Shown: positions 25,702 through 34,953, counted from the stretch's first letter. The stretch: 64,000 nt of DNA from Bacteroidia bacterium (GCA_030427585.1 JAUIBW010000004.1:62001-126000), one strand, 5' to 3'. A program made the numbers and translations. The notes: generated by a model from the letters alone, not told the origin.

Positions 25702-26742
25702 ATGGAAAACGAAGAAATTAAAAACAATACGAACCCAGAGCAAACTCCTGAGACAGCCCCTCAAGAGCAAAATCTGAGTTTTCAGAATAGGGTAGATCTT
25801 AGTGAATTACAACAATCTGTAGAAAAACTAAAAGCAGAATTAGCAAAAATAATCGTAGGACAACAGGACTTTATCGAGCTATTAATTGTATCCCTGTTAT
25901 CTAATGGTCATGTTTTGATCGAAGGAGTACCAGGGATTGCAAAAACGGTAACTGCCAAATTGTTTGCCAAAACATTAAAGACAGATTTTAATCGAATTCA
26001 ATTTACTCCTGATCTAATGCCTAGTGATGTATTAGGGACTTCTGTACTTAATATGAAAACAAGTGATTTTGAATTTAAAAAAGGGCCTATTTTTTCTAAT
26101 ATGGTTCTTATTGATGAAATTAATCGTGCTCCCGCCAAAACTCAGGCAGCCCTGTTCGAAGTGATGGAAGAAAGGCAAGTAACTATAGATGGTATTCGAT
26201 ATCCAATGGACCCTCCTTTTATGGTATTAGCAACTCAAAATCCTGTAGAACAAGAAGGAACTTATGCCTTACCTGAAGCGCAGTTAGATCGGTTTTTATT
26301 TAAAATCAAGGTAGATTATCCTACTCTCGAAGATGAAATCAATATCTTAAAAACACATCACGAGAGAAAAACAGCAAAACCTTTAGAAATGGTAGATTCT
26401 GTAATTACTCCAAAGCAATTATTAGAATTTAAAGAAAAAACACAGGAGGTAATTATCGAAGAAAAAATTCTGGGATATATTGCCGAGATTGTAACCAAAA
26501 CCAGAACACACCCTCATTTATATTTAGGAGGTTCTCCACGAGCATCAATTGCTGTCATGAATGCCTCAAAAGCTTTTGCTGCAATCAACGGGAGAGATTT
26601 TGTTACCCCCGAGGATATAAAAAAGTCTCTTTTTCCTGTGTTACGCCACCGTTTAATCTTATCGCCAGAACGTGAAATGGAAGGGATGACAACAGAAAAT
26701 GTTATCGAAATGATCCTGCAATCTGTAGAAATACCACGCTAG
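25702..26742 (+). CDS. MoxR-family AAA+ ATPase
   Basis: The 346-residue ATPase acts as a chaperone-like remodeller, usually with a VWA or DUF58 partner. The Walker A motif is GVPGIAKT at about residue 77, Walker B is LIDEINRAP at about residue 138, and sensor 1 and the arginine-containing segment read LATQNPVEQEGTYALPEAQL and DRFLFK. The first 30 residues are a low-complexity acidic tail, specific to Bacteroidota homologues. It lies 30 bp after the DUF4350 gene and 2 bp before the DUF58 gene. Its likely substrate is the neighbouring DUF58 protein or the membrane complex. Confidence 0.93.
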   Translation: MENEEIKNNTNPEQTPETAPQEQNLSFQNRVDLSELQQSVEKLKAELAKIIVGQQDFIELLIVSLLSNGHVLIEGVPGIAKTVTAKLFAKTLKTDFNRIQFTPDLMPSDVLGTSVLNMKTSDFEFKKGPIFSNMVLIDEINRAPAKTQAALFEVMEERQVTIDGIRYPMDPPFMVLATQNPVEQEGTYALPEAQLDRFLFKIKVDYPTLEDEINILKTHHERKTAKPLEMVDSVITPKQLLEFKEKTQEVIIEEKILGYIAEIVTKTRTHPHLYLGGSPRASIAVMNASKAFAAINGRDFVTPEDIKKSLFPVLRHRLILSPEREMEGMTTENVIEMILQSVEIPR

Positions 26743-26744
26743 TT

Positions 26745-28079
26745 TTGATCCAGTTTTTAAAATCACTATATCTAAGCTCTAGAGTATTTTACATACTCAC
26801 GCTAATATCAGTATTGTTTTTATTCTCATACTGGTTTACTTCAATCTACCCTATAATCTGGTTATTAGTATGGGGATTACTGATTGTTTTTCTGTTTGAT
26901 ATTGTGACTTTATATACTACTAGAAATGGAATTCATGCCAATAGAATTTTACCAAATAAATTCTCTAATAGTGATTTTAATGCTGTTCCGGTACGAATAA
27001 AAAGTAATTACAAATTTACGACCTATGTAGAGGTTATCGATGAGATTCCAGTGCAATTTCAAAAACGTGATTTTCTTAAAAAAGGAAATATTTCTCCTAA
27101 GTCTATTTTAGATTTTGAATACTCATTACGCCCTGTAAAACGAGGAGAATATATATTTGGCAACCTATATGTGTACGCCATGACCAGAATAGGCCTTGTA
27201 AAACGTCGTTATAGTTTTGATAAAGCCGCAATGGTAAAGGTATATCCTTCTTTTATCCAGATGAAAAAGTATGATTTTCTGGCTATTGATAATAAATTAA
27301 CTCAAATAGGACTTAAAAAAATACGCCGTATTGGACATACGATGGAGTTTGAGCAAATCAAAGAATATGTATTTGGTGATGATGTTCGTACTATCAACTG
27401 GAAAGCTTCTGCAAAACATGGCAACTTAATGATTAATCAATTTCAGGACGAAAAATCTCAACCTATATATTCTATAATCGATGCCAGTCGTGTTATGAAA
27501 ATGCCTTTTAAAGAATTAAGTCTCCTTGATTATGCCGTTAATAGTACCCTGGCTTTTTCTAATATTGCCTTAAAAAAACATGACAAAGTCGGGATGTTAT
27601 CCTTTTCGAATACAGTTAATGATTTTTTACCGTCAAGCGGAAAGAAAACATACATTAACAATATCTCTGAAGCACTTTATAATATTAAGACCCAATTTCT
27701 TGATTCTGATTATGGGTTATTATATACCCATATTAAGCGACAAATAAATCATAGAAGTTTACTTCTGTTGTATACTAATTTCGAACATCTATCGTCATTA
27801 AAAAGACAACTTCCATATCTGCAGGCATTAGCTAAAAAACATTTGCTGGTAGTCATCTTCTTTCAGAACACCGAACTTGATCATCTTATTCAACAAAATG
27901 CAGAAGACCTACAAACCATTTATGATCAAACTATTGCACAGCAATTTGCATATGACAAAAAAGTAATGGTAAAAGAATTACAAAAACATGGGATACAAAC
28001 GGTATTAACGACTCCAGAAAACCTTACCGTTAATACTATTAACAAATATCTGGAAATTAAAGCTCGAGGGCTTTTATAA
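26745..28079 (+). CDS. DUF58 domain protein
   Basis: The 444-residue protein starts at a TTG (26745), 2 bp after the MoxR stop. Two transmembrane helices occupy about residues 12-55. The DUF58 signature is clear: DDVRTINWKASAKHGNL at about residue 215, followed by a VWA-like fold with IYSIIDASRVM as the metal-site strand. The classical DxSxS MIDAS is only partly kept (DASR). These proteins interact with the MoxR ATPase and the envelope complex. It closes the operon, and the following 288 bp carry no clear terminator. Confidence 0.9.
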   Translation: MIQFLKSLYLSSRVFYILTLISVLFLFSYWFTSIYPIIWLLVWGLLIVFLFDIVTLYTTRNGIHANRILPNKFSNSDFNAVPVRIKSNYKFTTYVEVIDEIPVQFQKRDFLKKGNISPKSILDFEYSLRPVKRGEYIFGNLYVYAMTRIGLVKRRYSFDKAAMVKVYPSFIQMKKYDFLAIDNKLTQIGLKKIRRIGHTMEFEQIKEYVFGDDVRTINWKASAKHGNLMINQFQDEKSQPIYSIIDASRVMKMPFKELSLLDYAVNSTLAFSNIALKKHDKVGMLSFSNTVNDFLPSSGKKTYINNISEALYNIKTQFLDSDYGLLYTHIKRQINHRSLLLLYTNFEHLSSLKRQLPYLQALAKKHLLVVIFFQNTELDHLIQQNAEDLQTIYDQTIAQQFAYDKKVMVKELQKHGIQTVLTTPENLTVNTINKYLEIKARGLL

Positions 28080-28367
28080 ATAAAACTTGTTTACAACTCT
28101 TGCTGTGATAAAATCACTATTTTTTGTTTTCTGTTTTTATAGAATATTCATACAACTAAGAGATATACATTCTTTGTAACAATCTTAGAAAAAACCTATA
28201 TTTACCATGTAAGCAACACTATTTTACTTATAAAATCATTATATAATAAAAATGATGAATTTTTGTTTTAAAAGTTAATAAAAAAGGTATATTCTGATCG
28301 AAGGATCAAGTCAATTAAATAGATAAGAGTTCAAAAAATTAAAAGAAACTCATTAAAAAACGCAAAC

Positions 28368-28586
28368 ATGACAATTAAAAAATTAATGATTATAGCCGTA
28401 TTAGCTCTAGGGGTTTTAGGGGCTTGTACAGAGAAAAAAGAAAAAAAAGAGGAAAATACAGATCCTGCTAAAGTAGAAACTACTCAAGAATCAACATCTG
28501 AGGTTAAAAAAGAAGAAATTGATGAAGCTGAAAAAGCAAGATTAGACAGCATTCGACAAGTAAAAGAACACGGACACGCTCATTAA
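28368..28586 (+). CDS. Small lipoprotein with His-rich C-terminus
   Basis: The 72-residue product has a lipoprotein signal ending in the lipobox VLGAC (near residue 20) and then a highly charged Lys/Glu stretch. It ends in HGHAH, which could bind a transition metal. It lies 15 bp before the HupE/UreJ-like gene, and such metal permeases are linked to nickel or cobalt. A periplasmic metal-scavenging role is plausible but unproven. No named domain is visible. Confidence 0.6.
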   Translation: MTIKKLMIIAVLALGVLGACTEKKEKKEENTDPAKVETTQESTSEVKKEEIDEAEKARLDSIRQVKEHGHAH

Positions 28587-28601
28587 TCTATACTTGCAAC
28601 A

Positions 28602-29288
28602 ATGTTTAAAAACACTACAACATTCTTTACATTTCTAATCCTTGTGTTGGTTTCAATAACAGCAAATGCACATGGTGTTGATGATGAGACACAGTCTTTT
28701 TTATTAGGAAATAAAGGAATCGCTTTTGGTCCGTTTCTATACATAGGTGCAAAACATATGATAACAGGATATGACCACTTACTTTTTTTGGTAGGGGTCA
28801 TTTTCTTTTTGTATCGAACAAAAGAAATACTAGTATACGTAAGTTTTTTTACTATAGGTCATAGTCTTACCCTATTACTAGGTGTAATGGCAGATATTAA
28901 TGTAAATGCTTTTTTAATAGATGCCATTATCGCATTATCGATTGTATATAAAGGTTTTGATAACCTAGGAGGGTTTAAACAATTTTTTAAAAAACAACCC
29001 AATACCAAAATAGCCGTATTAATTTTCGGGTTGTTTCATGGTTTTGGACTAGCGACCAAATTACAAGAATTTAAATTTGATAAAGAAGGACTATTTGTAA
29101 ATCTAATCGGTTTTAATATAGGCGTAGAAATAGGGCAGTTTTTGGCTTTAGGACTAGTTCTAATACTTTTAGGAATTTGGAGAAGGTATCATAGTTATGT
29201 TAAATTTTCTAATCTCACTAATATACTTCTCATGGCAGCAGGTTTTTTATTGTTTGGATTTCAAATGACAGGATATTTTATGACTTAA
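28602..29288 (+). CDS. HupE/UreJ-family membrane protein
   Basis: The 228-residue protein has a signal peptide ending near NAHG and about six transmembrane helices. The HupE/UreJ_2 pattern is seen in GAKHMITGYDHLLFLVGV, with conserved His and Asp in the first helices, and in FGLFHGFGLATKLQ. Characterised relatives carry nickel or cobalt; this short type is found in Bacteroidota next to DUF2141 or anchor-type genes. The neighbours, a His-rich lipoprotein and a membrane-anchored beta protein, fit metal handling. The substrate cannot be read from the sequence. Confidence 0.8.
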   Translation: MFKNTTTFFTFLILVLVSITANAHGVDDETQSFLLGNKGIAFGPFLYIGAKHMITGYDHLLFLVGVIFFLYRTKEILVYVSFFTIGHSLTLLLGVMADINVNAFLIDAIIALSIVYKGFDNLGGFKQFFKKQPNTKIAVLIFGLFHGFGLATKLQEFKFDKEGLFVNLIGFNIGVEIGQFLALGLVLILLGIWRRYHSYVKFSNLTNILLMAAGFLLFGFQMTGYFMT

Positions 29289-29321
29289 CACTAAATTATG
29301 ACAACAAATAATACTCACATA

Positions 29322-29945
29322 ATGAATAAAAAACAACTTATAAAATCAATTTTTATAGCGTTGTTTATTGGTTTTGTCGTACTTATAGTAGCAGTTTTAC
29401 CTGCAGAATACAATATAGACCCACTAGGAACAGGAAAACTATTTGGTTTTAGCCGATTGTATGTAAAAAACGATACCAAAAAAATAAATACGATCAATAC
29501 AGAGCCAGTATCTCAATTAAATTTCAAGAAACTGAAATTAGAAAAATTAGGTTCTCCACCAAACATACCTAAACCTGTAGAAGCAAACAATCCACCACCA
29601 TCAGAACAATTTATAGAACAAAATGATACTATTAATGTTACTGTTCCTGCAGGAAAAGGTATAGAATACAAATTTAAAGCATTAAAGTATGGAAATATAA
29701 AATATGAGTGGAGTACTACAAATAATGCCATTGTTTATATAGATTTTCATGGAGAAGTAAAACAAGAAAATCCTCCCGAAAATGTATTCTATGAGAGTTA
29801 TACTTTGGCATACTCTAATAATATGGCAGGCACATTTACAGCTCCTTTTGAAGGTAAACATGGTTGGTATTTCAGAAACAACAACAAAGAAGACATTACT
29901 ATAGCAATAAGATTAAAAGGGCAATACAAACTATTTGATAAGTAA
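29322..29945 (+). CDS. Membrane-anchored periplasmic protein in the HupE cluster
   Basis: The 207-residue protein (ATG at 29322; an alternative ATG at 29298 adds eight residues) has one N-terminal transmembrane helix (SIFIALFIGFVVLIVAVLP), a proline-rich spacer (PPNIPKPVEANNPPP) and a C-terminal beta-rich domain of about 110 residues (YEWSTTNNAIVYIDFHGE, FEGKHGWYFRNNN). Homologues described as transmembrane anchor proteins occur with HupE genes in marine bacteria. It follows HupE within 34 bp, so it is probably in the same transcript. The exact role is unknown. Confidence 0.62.
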   Translation: MNKKQLIKSIFIALFIGFVVLIVAVLPAEYNIDPLGTGKLFGFSRLYVKNDTKKINTINTEPVSQLNFKKLKLEKLGSPPNIPKPVEANNPPPSEQFIEQNDTINVTVPAGKGIEYKFKALKYGNIKYEWSTTNNAIVYIDFHGEVKQENPPENVFYESYTLAYSNNMAGTFTAPFEGKHGWYFRNNNKEDITIAIRLKGQYKLFDK

Positions 29946-30147
29946 AACCCATATACAATTTCGGATTTTTGACTACCATCTTCAACCCACAGAGCATATA
30001 ATTTCTCAGTTTTTTATCTTACACAACTATTCTAAAACTACATTTCATCCTATAAAAATGACAATTGAGAAGTTTCTTATTGTTCTTAAATAAAGGTTTA
30101 TAGACTTTTGACTCATCAAAAAACAAATAACTATAAAACTTTATTAT

Positions 30148-30570
30148 ATGAAAACTCTAGCATTATTAGCCGCACTTTTAGTTTCTAGCTTCCTTCTTCA
30201 TGCTCAAGAAAAAACTAAAGGAGTAACCATTACAGTAACCGTTCCTAATATAACAAGTTCTGAAGGAGAAGTTCTTTTTGGGCTTTATGATGAAAATACT
30301 TTTATGAAAGCCGCCCCAATCAAAGGTGAAAAAAGCGCAATTGTAGATGGTGTAGCAAAAATTACTTTTTCTAATGTTCCGGAAGGAGTGTTTGCCATTA
30401 CATGTTTTCATGATGTAAATGGAAATAATCGAATGGATTTTGAACCTGGCGGAATGCCAAAAGAAGACTATGGTGTATCTAATAATAATATGAGTTATGG
30501 TCCTCCATTATGGAATGATGCTAAATTCGAAGTAAGCTCAGAAAACCTGGAACTAGAAATCAGAATGTAA
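30148..30570 (+). CDS. DUF2141 domain protein, secreted
   Basis: The 140-residue product has a signal peptide (LLAALLVSSFLLHAQ) and one DUF2141 domain: VTVPNITSSEGEVLFGLYDE, FAITCFHDVNGNNRMDFEPG and SYGPPLWNDAKF. It is the paralogue of the protein at 12273-12695, in a different context: here 200 bp behind the HupE cluster and followed by a terminator. The function is unknown; secretion is clear. Confidence 0.85.
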   Translation: MKTLALLAALLVSSFLLHAQEKTKGVTITVTVPNITSSEGEVLFGLYDENTFMKAAPIKGEKSAIVDGVAKITFSNVPEGVFAITCFHDVNGNNRMDFEPGGMPKEDYGVSNNNMSYGPPLWNDAKFEVSSENLELEIRM

Positions 30571-30619
30571 TTAAAAAACTATATTCGTCAATCAATAAAA
30601 TACTGACTAACAGATACAT

Positions 30620-30658
30620 AAAAAAGGAATTGCATCTTGTCTATGCATTCCTTTTTTT
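30620..30658 (+). terminator. Terminator after the DUF2141 gene
   Basis: AAAAAAGGAATTGCAT pairs with ATGCATTCCTTTTTT with one bulged T around a 7-nt loop, and a T run follows. Confidence 0.85.
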
Positions 30659-30723
30659 GTTTAAAAACAATAGATAAAACAAATTTTTAATAATTATTTA
30701 ATAAATAATATCAATAGCTTTTA

Positions 30724-30731
30724 TATTTTTG
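30724..30731 (+). promoter_or_regulatory. -7 box of oxyR (TATTTTTG)
   Basis: An exact TAnnTTTG box ends 18 bp before the ATG at 30750, which supports that start over the upstream TTG at 30729 that overlaps the box. Confidence 0.5.
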
Positions 30732-30749
30732 TTCCCCAAAACACAGACC

Positions 30750-31700
30750 ATGACCATAACACAATTAAAATATGTTTTAGCGGTAGCAGAACACAAAAAC
30801 TTTACCAAGGCTGCAGAGAAAACTTTTGTGACTCAACCTACACTAAGTATGCAAATTCAAAAGCTAGAAGAAGAGTTAGATATCCTCATCTTCGATCGTA
30901 GTAAAAAACCCATTGAACTTACAGAAGTTGGCAACAAACTTGTTCAACAAGCAAAAAATATTGTAAATGAAAGTGAACGAATTCAGGATATTGTAGATCA
31001 ACAAAAAGGCTTTATTGGTGGTGAATTCAAATTAGGGGTTATTCCTACAGTAATGCCTACTCTTTTGCCTATGTTTTTAAACAATTTCATAAAAAAATAT
31101 CCAAAGGTAAAATTAAAAATAGAAGAGTTACATACAGAAGCTATAATTGAACGCCTTCTCGATGGTCATCTGGATGCTGCTATTGCAGCGACTCCTTTAG
31201 AAAATGAAAATATAAAAGAACGTGTTTTATATTACGAACCATTTGTAGGGTATATTCCTTCTACTCATAGGCTCAATCAGAAGAAAAAAATTGATAGTAC
31301 TGATCTTGATATCGATGATATGCTTCTTCTTGAAGATGGCCATTGTTTTAGAGATGGAATTATTAATCTATGTAAGACGAAGAAAAGTTATGAAGAAGAT
31401 CATTTTCAGTTAGAAAGTGGTAGTTTTGAGACTCTTATAAAACTAGCCAATGAAGGTCTGGGAATGACACTTCTACCCTATTTGCATACTTTAGATATAA
31501 AGAATGGCGAAAAAAATAATCTTCACTACTTTAATGAGCCTTCTCCAGCGAGAGAAGTAAGTTTAATTTTTAACAAAAGTGAATTAAAAATGCAAATTAT
31601 TGATGCCTTGCATTCTACTATTGCCGGTGTTGTAAAAGGAGCTATTACTTTTCAAAATGTAAAAATCATTAGCCCTATGGCAAAAATAAAAAGCGACTAG
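30750..31700 (+). CDS. oxyR: LysR-family regulator, OxyR type
   Basis: The 316-residue regulator has an N-terminal winged helix-turn-helix (MTITQLKYVLAVAEHKNFTK, TQPTLSMQIQKLEEELDI). The effector domain carries the OxyR redox signature LLLEDGHCFRDGIINLC, with two Cys nine residues apart as in Escherichia coli OxyR Cys199/Cys208. It therefore should sense hydrogen peroxide through a disulfide and activate peroxide defence genes. No catalase or peroxiredoxin gene is next to it. The start at 30750 follows a -7 box. Its stop codon lies inside the terminator hairpin. Confidence 0.9.
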   Translation: MTITQLKYVLAVAEHKNFTKAAEKTFVTQPTLSMQIQKLEEELDILIFDRSKKPIELTEVGNKLVQQAKNIVNESERIQDIVDQQKGFIGGEFKLGVIPTVMPTLLPMFLNNFIKKYPKVKLKIEELHTEAIIERLLDGHLDAAIAATPLENENIKERVLYYEPFVGYIPSTHRLNQKKKIDSTDLDIDDMLLLEDGHCFRDGIINLCKTKKSYEEDHFQLESGSFETLIKLANEGLGMTLLPYLHTLDIKNGEKNNLHYFNEPSPAREVSLIFNKSELKMQIIDALHSTIAGVVKGAITFQNVKIISPMAKIKSD

Positions 31701-31713
31701 AAAGTCGCTTTTT
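31688..31713 (+). terminator. Terminator overlapping the oxyR stop codon
   Basis: AAAAAGCGACT (31688-31698) pairs with AGTCGCTTTTT (31703-31713) around AGAA; the T run continues. It could serve both convergent genes. Confidence 0.9.
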
Positions 31714-31714
31714 T

Positions 31715-31912
31715 TTATGATTTTAAATAGATTAAACAAGATTGCAATTCTGGTTGTTTAACTGTTAACGATTGAATCCAGATTTTTAATTCTTCAATCT
31801 CGTGAGGAAGTAGTCTGTTTAGTGCTTTTAAAACTTCCTTCGTAAAAAGATTAACATCAAAACTTACTTTTTTAAGAACAGTTTTTGTGTAATCAAACAT
31901 TGCTCTAGCCAT
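31715..31912 (-). CDS. Short conserved flavobacterial protein
   Basis: This 65-residue protein begins MARAMFDYTKTVLKKVSF and continues with KALNRLLPHEIEELKIWI, a pattern that I recognise as a conserved short hypothetical protein of flavobacteria. It has no signal peptide or membrane helix and is probably a small helical cytoplasmic protein. The function is unknown. It converges on oxyR and ends 2 bp past the shared terminator. Confidence 0.78.
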   Translation of the reverse strand: MARAMFDYTKTVLKKVSFDVNLFTKEVLKALNRLLPHEIEELKIWIQSLTVKQPELQSCLIYLKS

Positions 31913-32047
31913 AAATTAATAGGGGTTTAAAAAATGTTAGGTTTAAACAAATAATTGTAGGAATAATCTTATAGTTTTTAAAGTTGTTCTAGCTAATATA
32001 TGTAAATAAAACCAAAAAAATAGTCTTTTAGCGCATATTTAACAATA

Positions 32048-32848
32048 TTAAAAACTATTATCGCCATCTAAAAGATCTCCTAAACCACCTAAAATGCTAC
32101 CTTCGCCTTTACTTTTCCCTCCTCCTCTGGGAGCTAATGCTAATACTCGATTAGCAAGTCTGCTAAATGGTAAGGATTGTATATAGACAACTCCTGGACC
32201 AGTTAATGTAGCAAAAAACAATCCTTCTCCTCCAAAAATAGTATTCTTAATCCCTCCTACAAATTCTATATCATATTGTACTCCCTTAGAAAACCCAATA
32301 ATACACCCTGTATCTACCTTTAGTTTTTCGCCTGGCTGTAGTTCTTTTCGAGAAGTAGTTCCCCCTGCATGAACAAAGGCCATACCATCACCTTCTAATT
32401 TCTGCATAATAAAACCTTCGCCCCCAAATAATCCTCTACCCAATTTTCTAGAAAACTCTATTCCTACAGAAACTCCTTTGGCAGCACATAAAAATGCATC
32501 TTTTTGGCAAATAAATTTCCCTCCATATTTAGTTAAATCTACAGGAATAATCTTTCCTGGATATGGAGAGGCAAAACTTACCTTCTTTTTTCCGCCTACC
32601 TGATTATAAAAAGCAGTCATAAACAAGCTTTCCCCTGTTAGTAATCGTTTACCGGCTCCAAATATTTTGCCCAGAACTCCAGTATCTTTTGCAGAACCAT
32701 CACCAAAAATCGTGTCCATTTTTATGCCATCGTCCATCATCATAAAACTTCCTGCCTCTGCAATTACTCCTTCTTGTGGATCTAGTTCTATCTCTACATA
32801 CTGCATTTCTTCACCTATAATTTCGTAATCGATTTCGTGAGCTGTCAT
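32048..32848 (-). CDS. TIGR00266/AIM24 family protein
   Basis: The 266-residue protein is a glycine-rich beta-structured member of the AIM24/TIGR00266 family. Recognisable parts are VEIELDPQEGVIAEAGSFMM, FFATLTGPGVVYIQSLPF and repeated phrases around FGGEG (GGEGFIMQKLEGDG, GGEGLFFATLTG). Family members are found across bacteria; the yeast homologue is mitochondrial. No enzymatic function is known. It is a single-gene unit with about 100 bp to the neighbouring gene. Confidence 0.9.
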   Translation of the reverse strand: MTAHEIDYEIIGEEMQYVEIELDPQEGVIAEAGSFMMMDDGIKMDTIFGDGSAKDTGVLGKIFGAGKRLLTGESLFMTAFYNQVGGKKKVSFASPYPGKIIPVDLTKYGGKFICQKDAFLCAAKGVSVGIEFSRKLGRGLFGGEGFIMQKLEGDGMAFVHAGGTTSRKELQPGEKLKVDTGCIIGFSKGVQYDIEFVGGIKNTIFGGEGLFFATLTGPGVVYIQSLPFSRLANRVLALAPRGGGKSKGEGSILGGLGDLLDGDNSF

Positions 32849-32951
32849 ATTTTTTTAAATGTTTATAGTATATTGATCAATGAATAGTTTCTTTATAAGT
32901 AAACGATTTTCATAAAGTGTTACAGTCTAATCATTTTTTGTTGTTAAATTT

Positions 32952-33413
32952 TCACTTTTCACTCTTTACTTTAACTGTCCATTCAAAATTAAACGTAGAA
33001 ACTTCAACACCATCCCGATTAGTTCCTATTGATTTCATCCAAACCGTTTGTCCCTCACCTGTTTCAATTGTTTTTTTAATTGCATTTTCTACCAAATGCC
33101 CATCGGCACACACAAAAGTAATTCTACCTGTAGCCTTTTTAGTATATGTAGCATTATTGCTTGCCACCAGCATCGATATTTTTTTACCACTATTTCTTAT
33201 ATACCCTGTTACCAAAGCCCCTGTAGTTAATTCTGCTGCCATTCCTTGCACTGCCCAAAACATAGATTTAAAAGGATTCTGGTTGATCCACCGATGTTTC
33301 ACACTAACGGTACAGCTGGTTGTATCTATATTTTTAACCCTTACCCCACATAGCCAGGCAGAAGGTAACTTAAATAGTAAGAATGTATTAAGTTTTCTAG
33401 GAGTAATATCCAT
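32952..33413 (-). CDS. DUF4442 protein (hotdog-fold, thioesterase-like)
   Basis: The 153-residue protein shows the DUF4442 pattern: a helix with AWLCGVRVKNIDTTSCTVSV, then FKSMFWAVQGMAAELTTGAL, the long hotdog helix, and beta strands to the end. Hotdog proteins of this group act on acyl-CoA or acyl carrier protein, but no substrate is known for this family. It lies on the minus strand about 100 bp from the AIM24 gene and may be separately transcribed. Confidence 0.82.
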   Translation of the reverse strand: MDITPRKLNTFLLFKLPSAWLCGVRVKNIDTTSCTVSVKHRWINQNPFKSMFWAVQGMAAELTTGALVTGYIRNSGKKISMLVASNNATYTKKATGRITFVCADGHLVENAIKKTIETGEGQTVWMKSIGTNRDGVEVSTFNFEWTVKVKSEK

Positions 33414-33507
33414 GAGTTCTATTTTTAGTTCTCACAATATAGGTAAAAGAAGTAGCCAAGAAAAGAGTAATAAATCTTAAAATTATGTTAAATTATGGTA
33501 CTATGTT

Positions 33508-33539
33508 TTGCATAATACCTTTTTTTAACCATATATTTG
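33508..33539 (+). promoter_or_regulatory. Bacteroidota promoter for the DUF4870 gene
   Basis: TTG at 33508-33510 (-33) and TATATTTG at 33532-33539 (-7, exact TAnnTTTG) are separated by 21 bp, within the usual range. It lies 27 bp before the ATG at 33567. Confidence 0.6.
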
Positions 33540-33566
33540 CATAAGAAACTATTATATACTTTTACA

Positions 33567-34019
33567 ATGTCAATCAAAAATCACAAAAATATCGCAACGT
33601 TTATGCATCTAGGTGCATTCTCAAAATACTTTATTCCTTTTGGAAATTATATAGTTCCGATACTACTATGGACGACCAATAAGGATAAATCAGATTTTAT
33701 AGATGATCATGGTAAGGAAGCCATCAATTTTCAATTAAGTATTCTATTATATACTGTAATACTGGGAATATTTTCTTTTCCGTTTTTTATCTTTCATGTT
33801 TTTGGGGATGCTACAATTACAGATTTATTTCATTTTAATGATTTTTCTATTAATTTTTCTGAAGCAGGAGGTTTTAGAACTCTTATAGGAGCATCATTTA
33901 TCGGAATTATAGCATTAATCGGTTTTTTTCTGGAAATAATTTTTGTTATCACTGCTGCTTTAAAAGCAAACAAGGGAGAAAGTTACAGATACCCATTATC
34001 TATACGATTTATTAAATAA
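33567..34019 (+). CDS. DUF4870 domain membrane protein
   Basis: With the ATG at 33567 the protein has 150 residues. It has the DUF4870 pattern: a first helix (IATFMHLGAFSKYFIPFGNY), the conserved VPILLWTTNKDKSDFIDDHG and KEAINFQLSI, then two to three more transmembrane helices. The family is widespread, small and uncharacterised, and probably sits in the inner membrane. It lies only 4 bp upstream of the M50-like gene, which suggests co-transcription. A longer frame from a TTG at 33537 overlaps the -7 box and is unlikely. Confidence 0.82.
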   Translation: MSIKNHKNIATFMHLGAFSKYFIPFGNYIVPILLWTTNKDKSDFIDDHGKEAINFQLSILLYTVILGIFSFPFFIFHVFGDATITDLFHFNDFSINFSEAGGFRTLIGASFIGIIALIGFFLEIIFVITAALKANKGESYRYPLSIRFIK

Positions 34020-34023
34020 TATA

Positions 34024-34557
34024 ATGAGGCACACAATTAACATAAAATATATTTTGATAACCGCTCTTGCTGTTATGTTGTCCTTCTTTTTTCATGAATT
34101 GGCACATTTACTTACAGGAAAGTTATTAGGCTATCCAATGAAGATGACACTTAATTCGGCTTTCTTGGCAGCAGGAGAATATACATCGGTATGGCACGAA
34201 TATTTGGTTAGCGCAGCAGGGCCTATTTTTACAATACTAACAGCATTTGTGTTTTTTTATGTGATCAGAAATACAAAAAATACATATTGGTATCCATTCT
34301 TATTCTTTGCATTTTCATTTAGGTCAATGGCCATGATTGTATCAATTTTCAACCCTAATGATGAAGCCAGAATAAGCCAATGGCTTGGACTTGGACAATG
34401 GATACTACCGTTAATTGTATGTTTCACTTTATTTTTTCTTGTTCTAAAAACGTCAAAAGAACAGGGGTATAGTTTAAAATTTAACCTAATCAATTATATT
34501 TTAACCTCTGTTTTTATTGCCGGAGTAGTACTCGCTGATCAATATTTTTTAAAATAA
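34024..34557 (+). CDS. M50-like membrane metalloprotease-type protein
   Basis: The 177-residue protein has about five hydrophobic helices. The second part of the first helix has SFFFHELAHLLTGKLLGY, an HExxH zinc motif in a membrane segment, as in site-2 protease (M50) family members. AAGPIFTIL follows, a sequence typical of the second M50 segment, and NPNDE may serve as the third metal-ligand region, though it is not the canonical NxxPxxxxDG. It is short for a functional S2P, so activity is uncertain. It follows the DUF4870 gene at 4 bp. Confidence 0.62.
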   Translation: MRHTINIKYILITALAVMLSFFFHELAHLLTGKLLGYPMKMTLNSAFLAAGEYTSVWHEYLVSAAGPIFTILTAFVFFYVIRNTKNTYWYPFLFFAFSFRSMAMIVSIFNPNDEARISQWLGLGQWILPLIVCFTLFFLVLKTSKEQGYSLKFNLINYILTSVFIAGVVLADQYFLK

Positions 34558-34616
34558 TCATCAATCATCAAACATCAATCAAAAAATGAACAGTTTAACT
34601 TTTAAAAATTAGTTTT

Positions 34617-34952
34617 ATGAAGATCGAAAACACAAAAGCGCAAATGCGCAAAGGTGTTCTGGAATATTGCATACTTTCTATCCTTAAGGACGATGATGCC
34701 TATGTAGCTGAAATTTTAGAAACCCTTAAAGACGCAAAGATGCTTGTGGTAGAAGGCACGATATATCCCTTATTAACCAGACTCAAAAACGCTGGATTAC
34801 TAAATTATCGTTGGGAAGAATCTACATCGGGGCCACCACGAAAATATTACGGACTCACAGAAACAGGAAAATTGTTTCTTAGCGAATTAAATACCACTTG
34901 GGACGAATTACGGAATGCTGTAAATCTGGTAACCAAACAAAAAAAGAAGTAA
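34617..34952 (+). CDS. PadR-family transcriptional regulator
   Basis: The 111-residue protein is a compact PadR regulator with a winged helix-turn-helix: RKGVLEYCILSILKDDDAYV, then LKDAKMLVVEGTIYPLLTRL, the PadR signature, and EESTSGPPRKYYGLTETGK, the wing. It stops 1 bp before the PspC gene starts. In Bacteroidota PadR regulators lie directly before PspC/DUF2807 genes and control envelope-stress operons. The effector is unknown. Confidence 0.92.
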   Translation: MKIENTKAQMRKGVLEYCILSILKDDDAYVAEILETLKDAKMLVVEGTIYPLLTRLKNAGLLNYRWEESTSGPPRKYYGLTETGKLFLSELNTTWDELRNAVNLVTKQKKK

Positions 34953-34953
34953 A

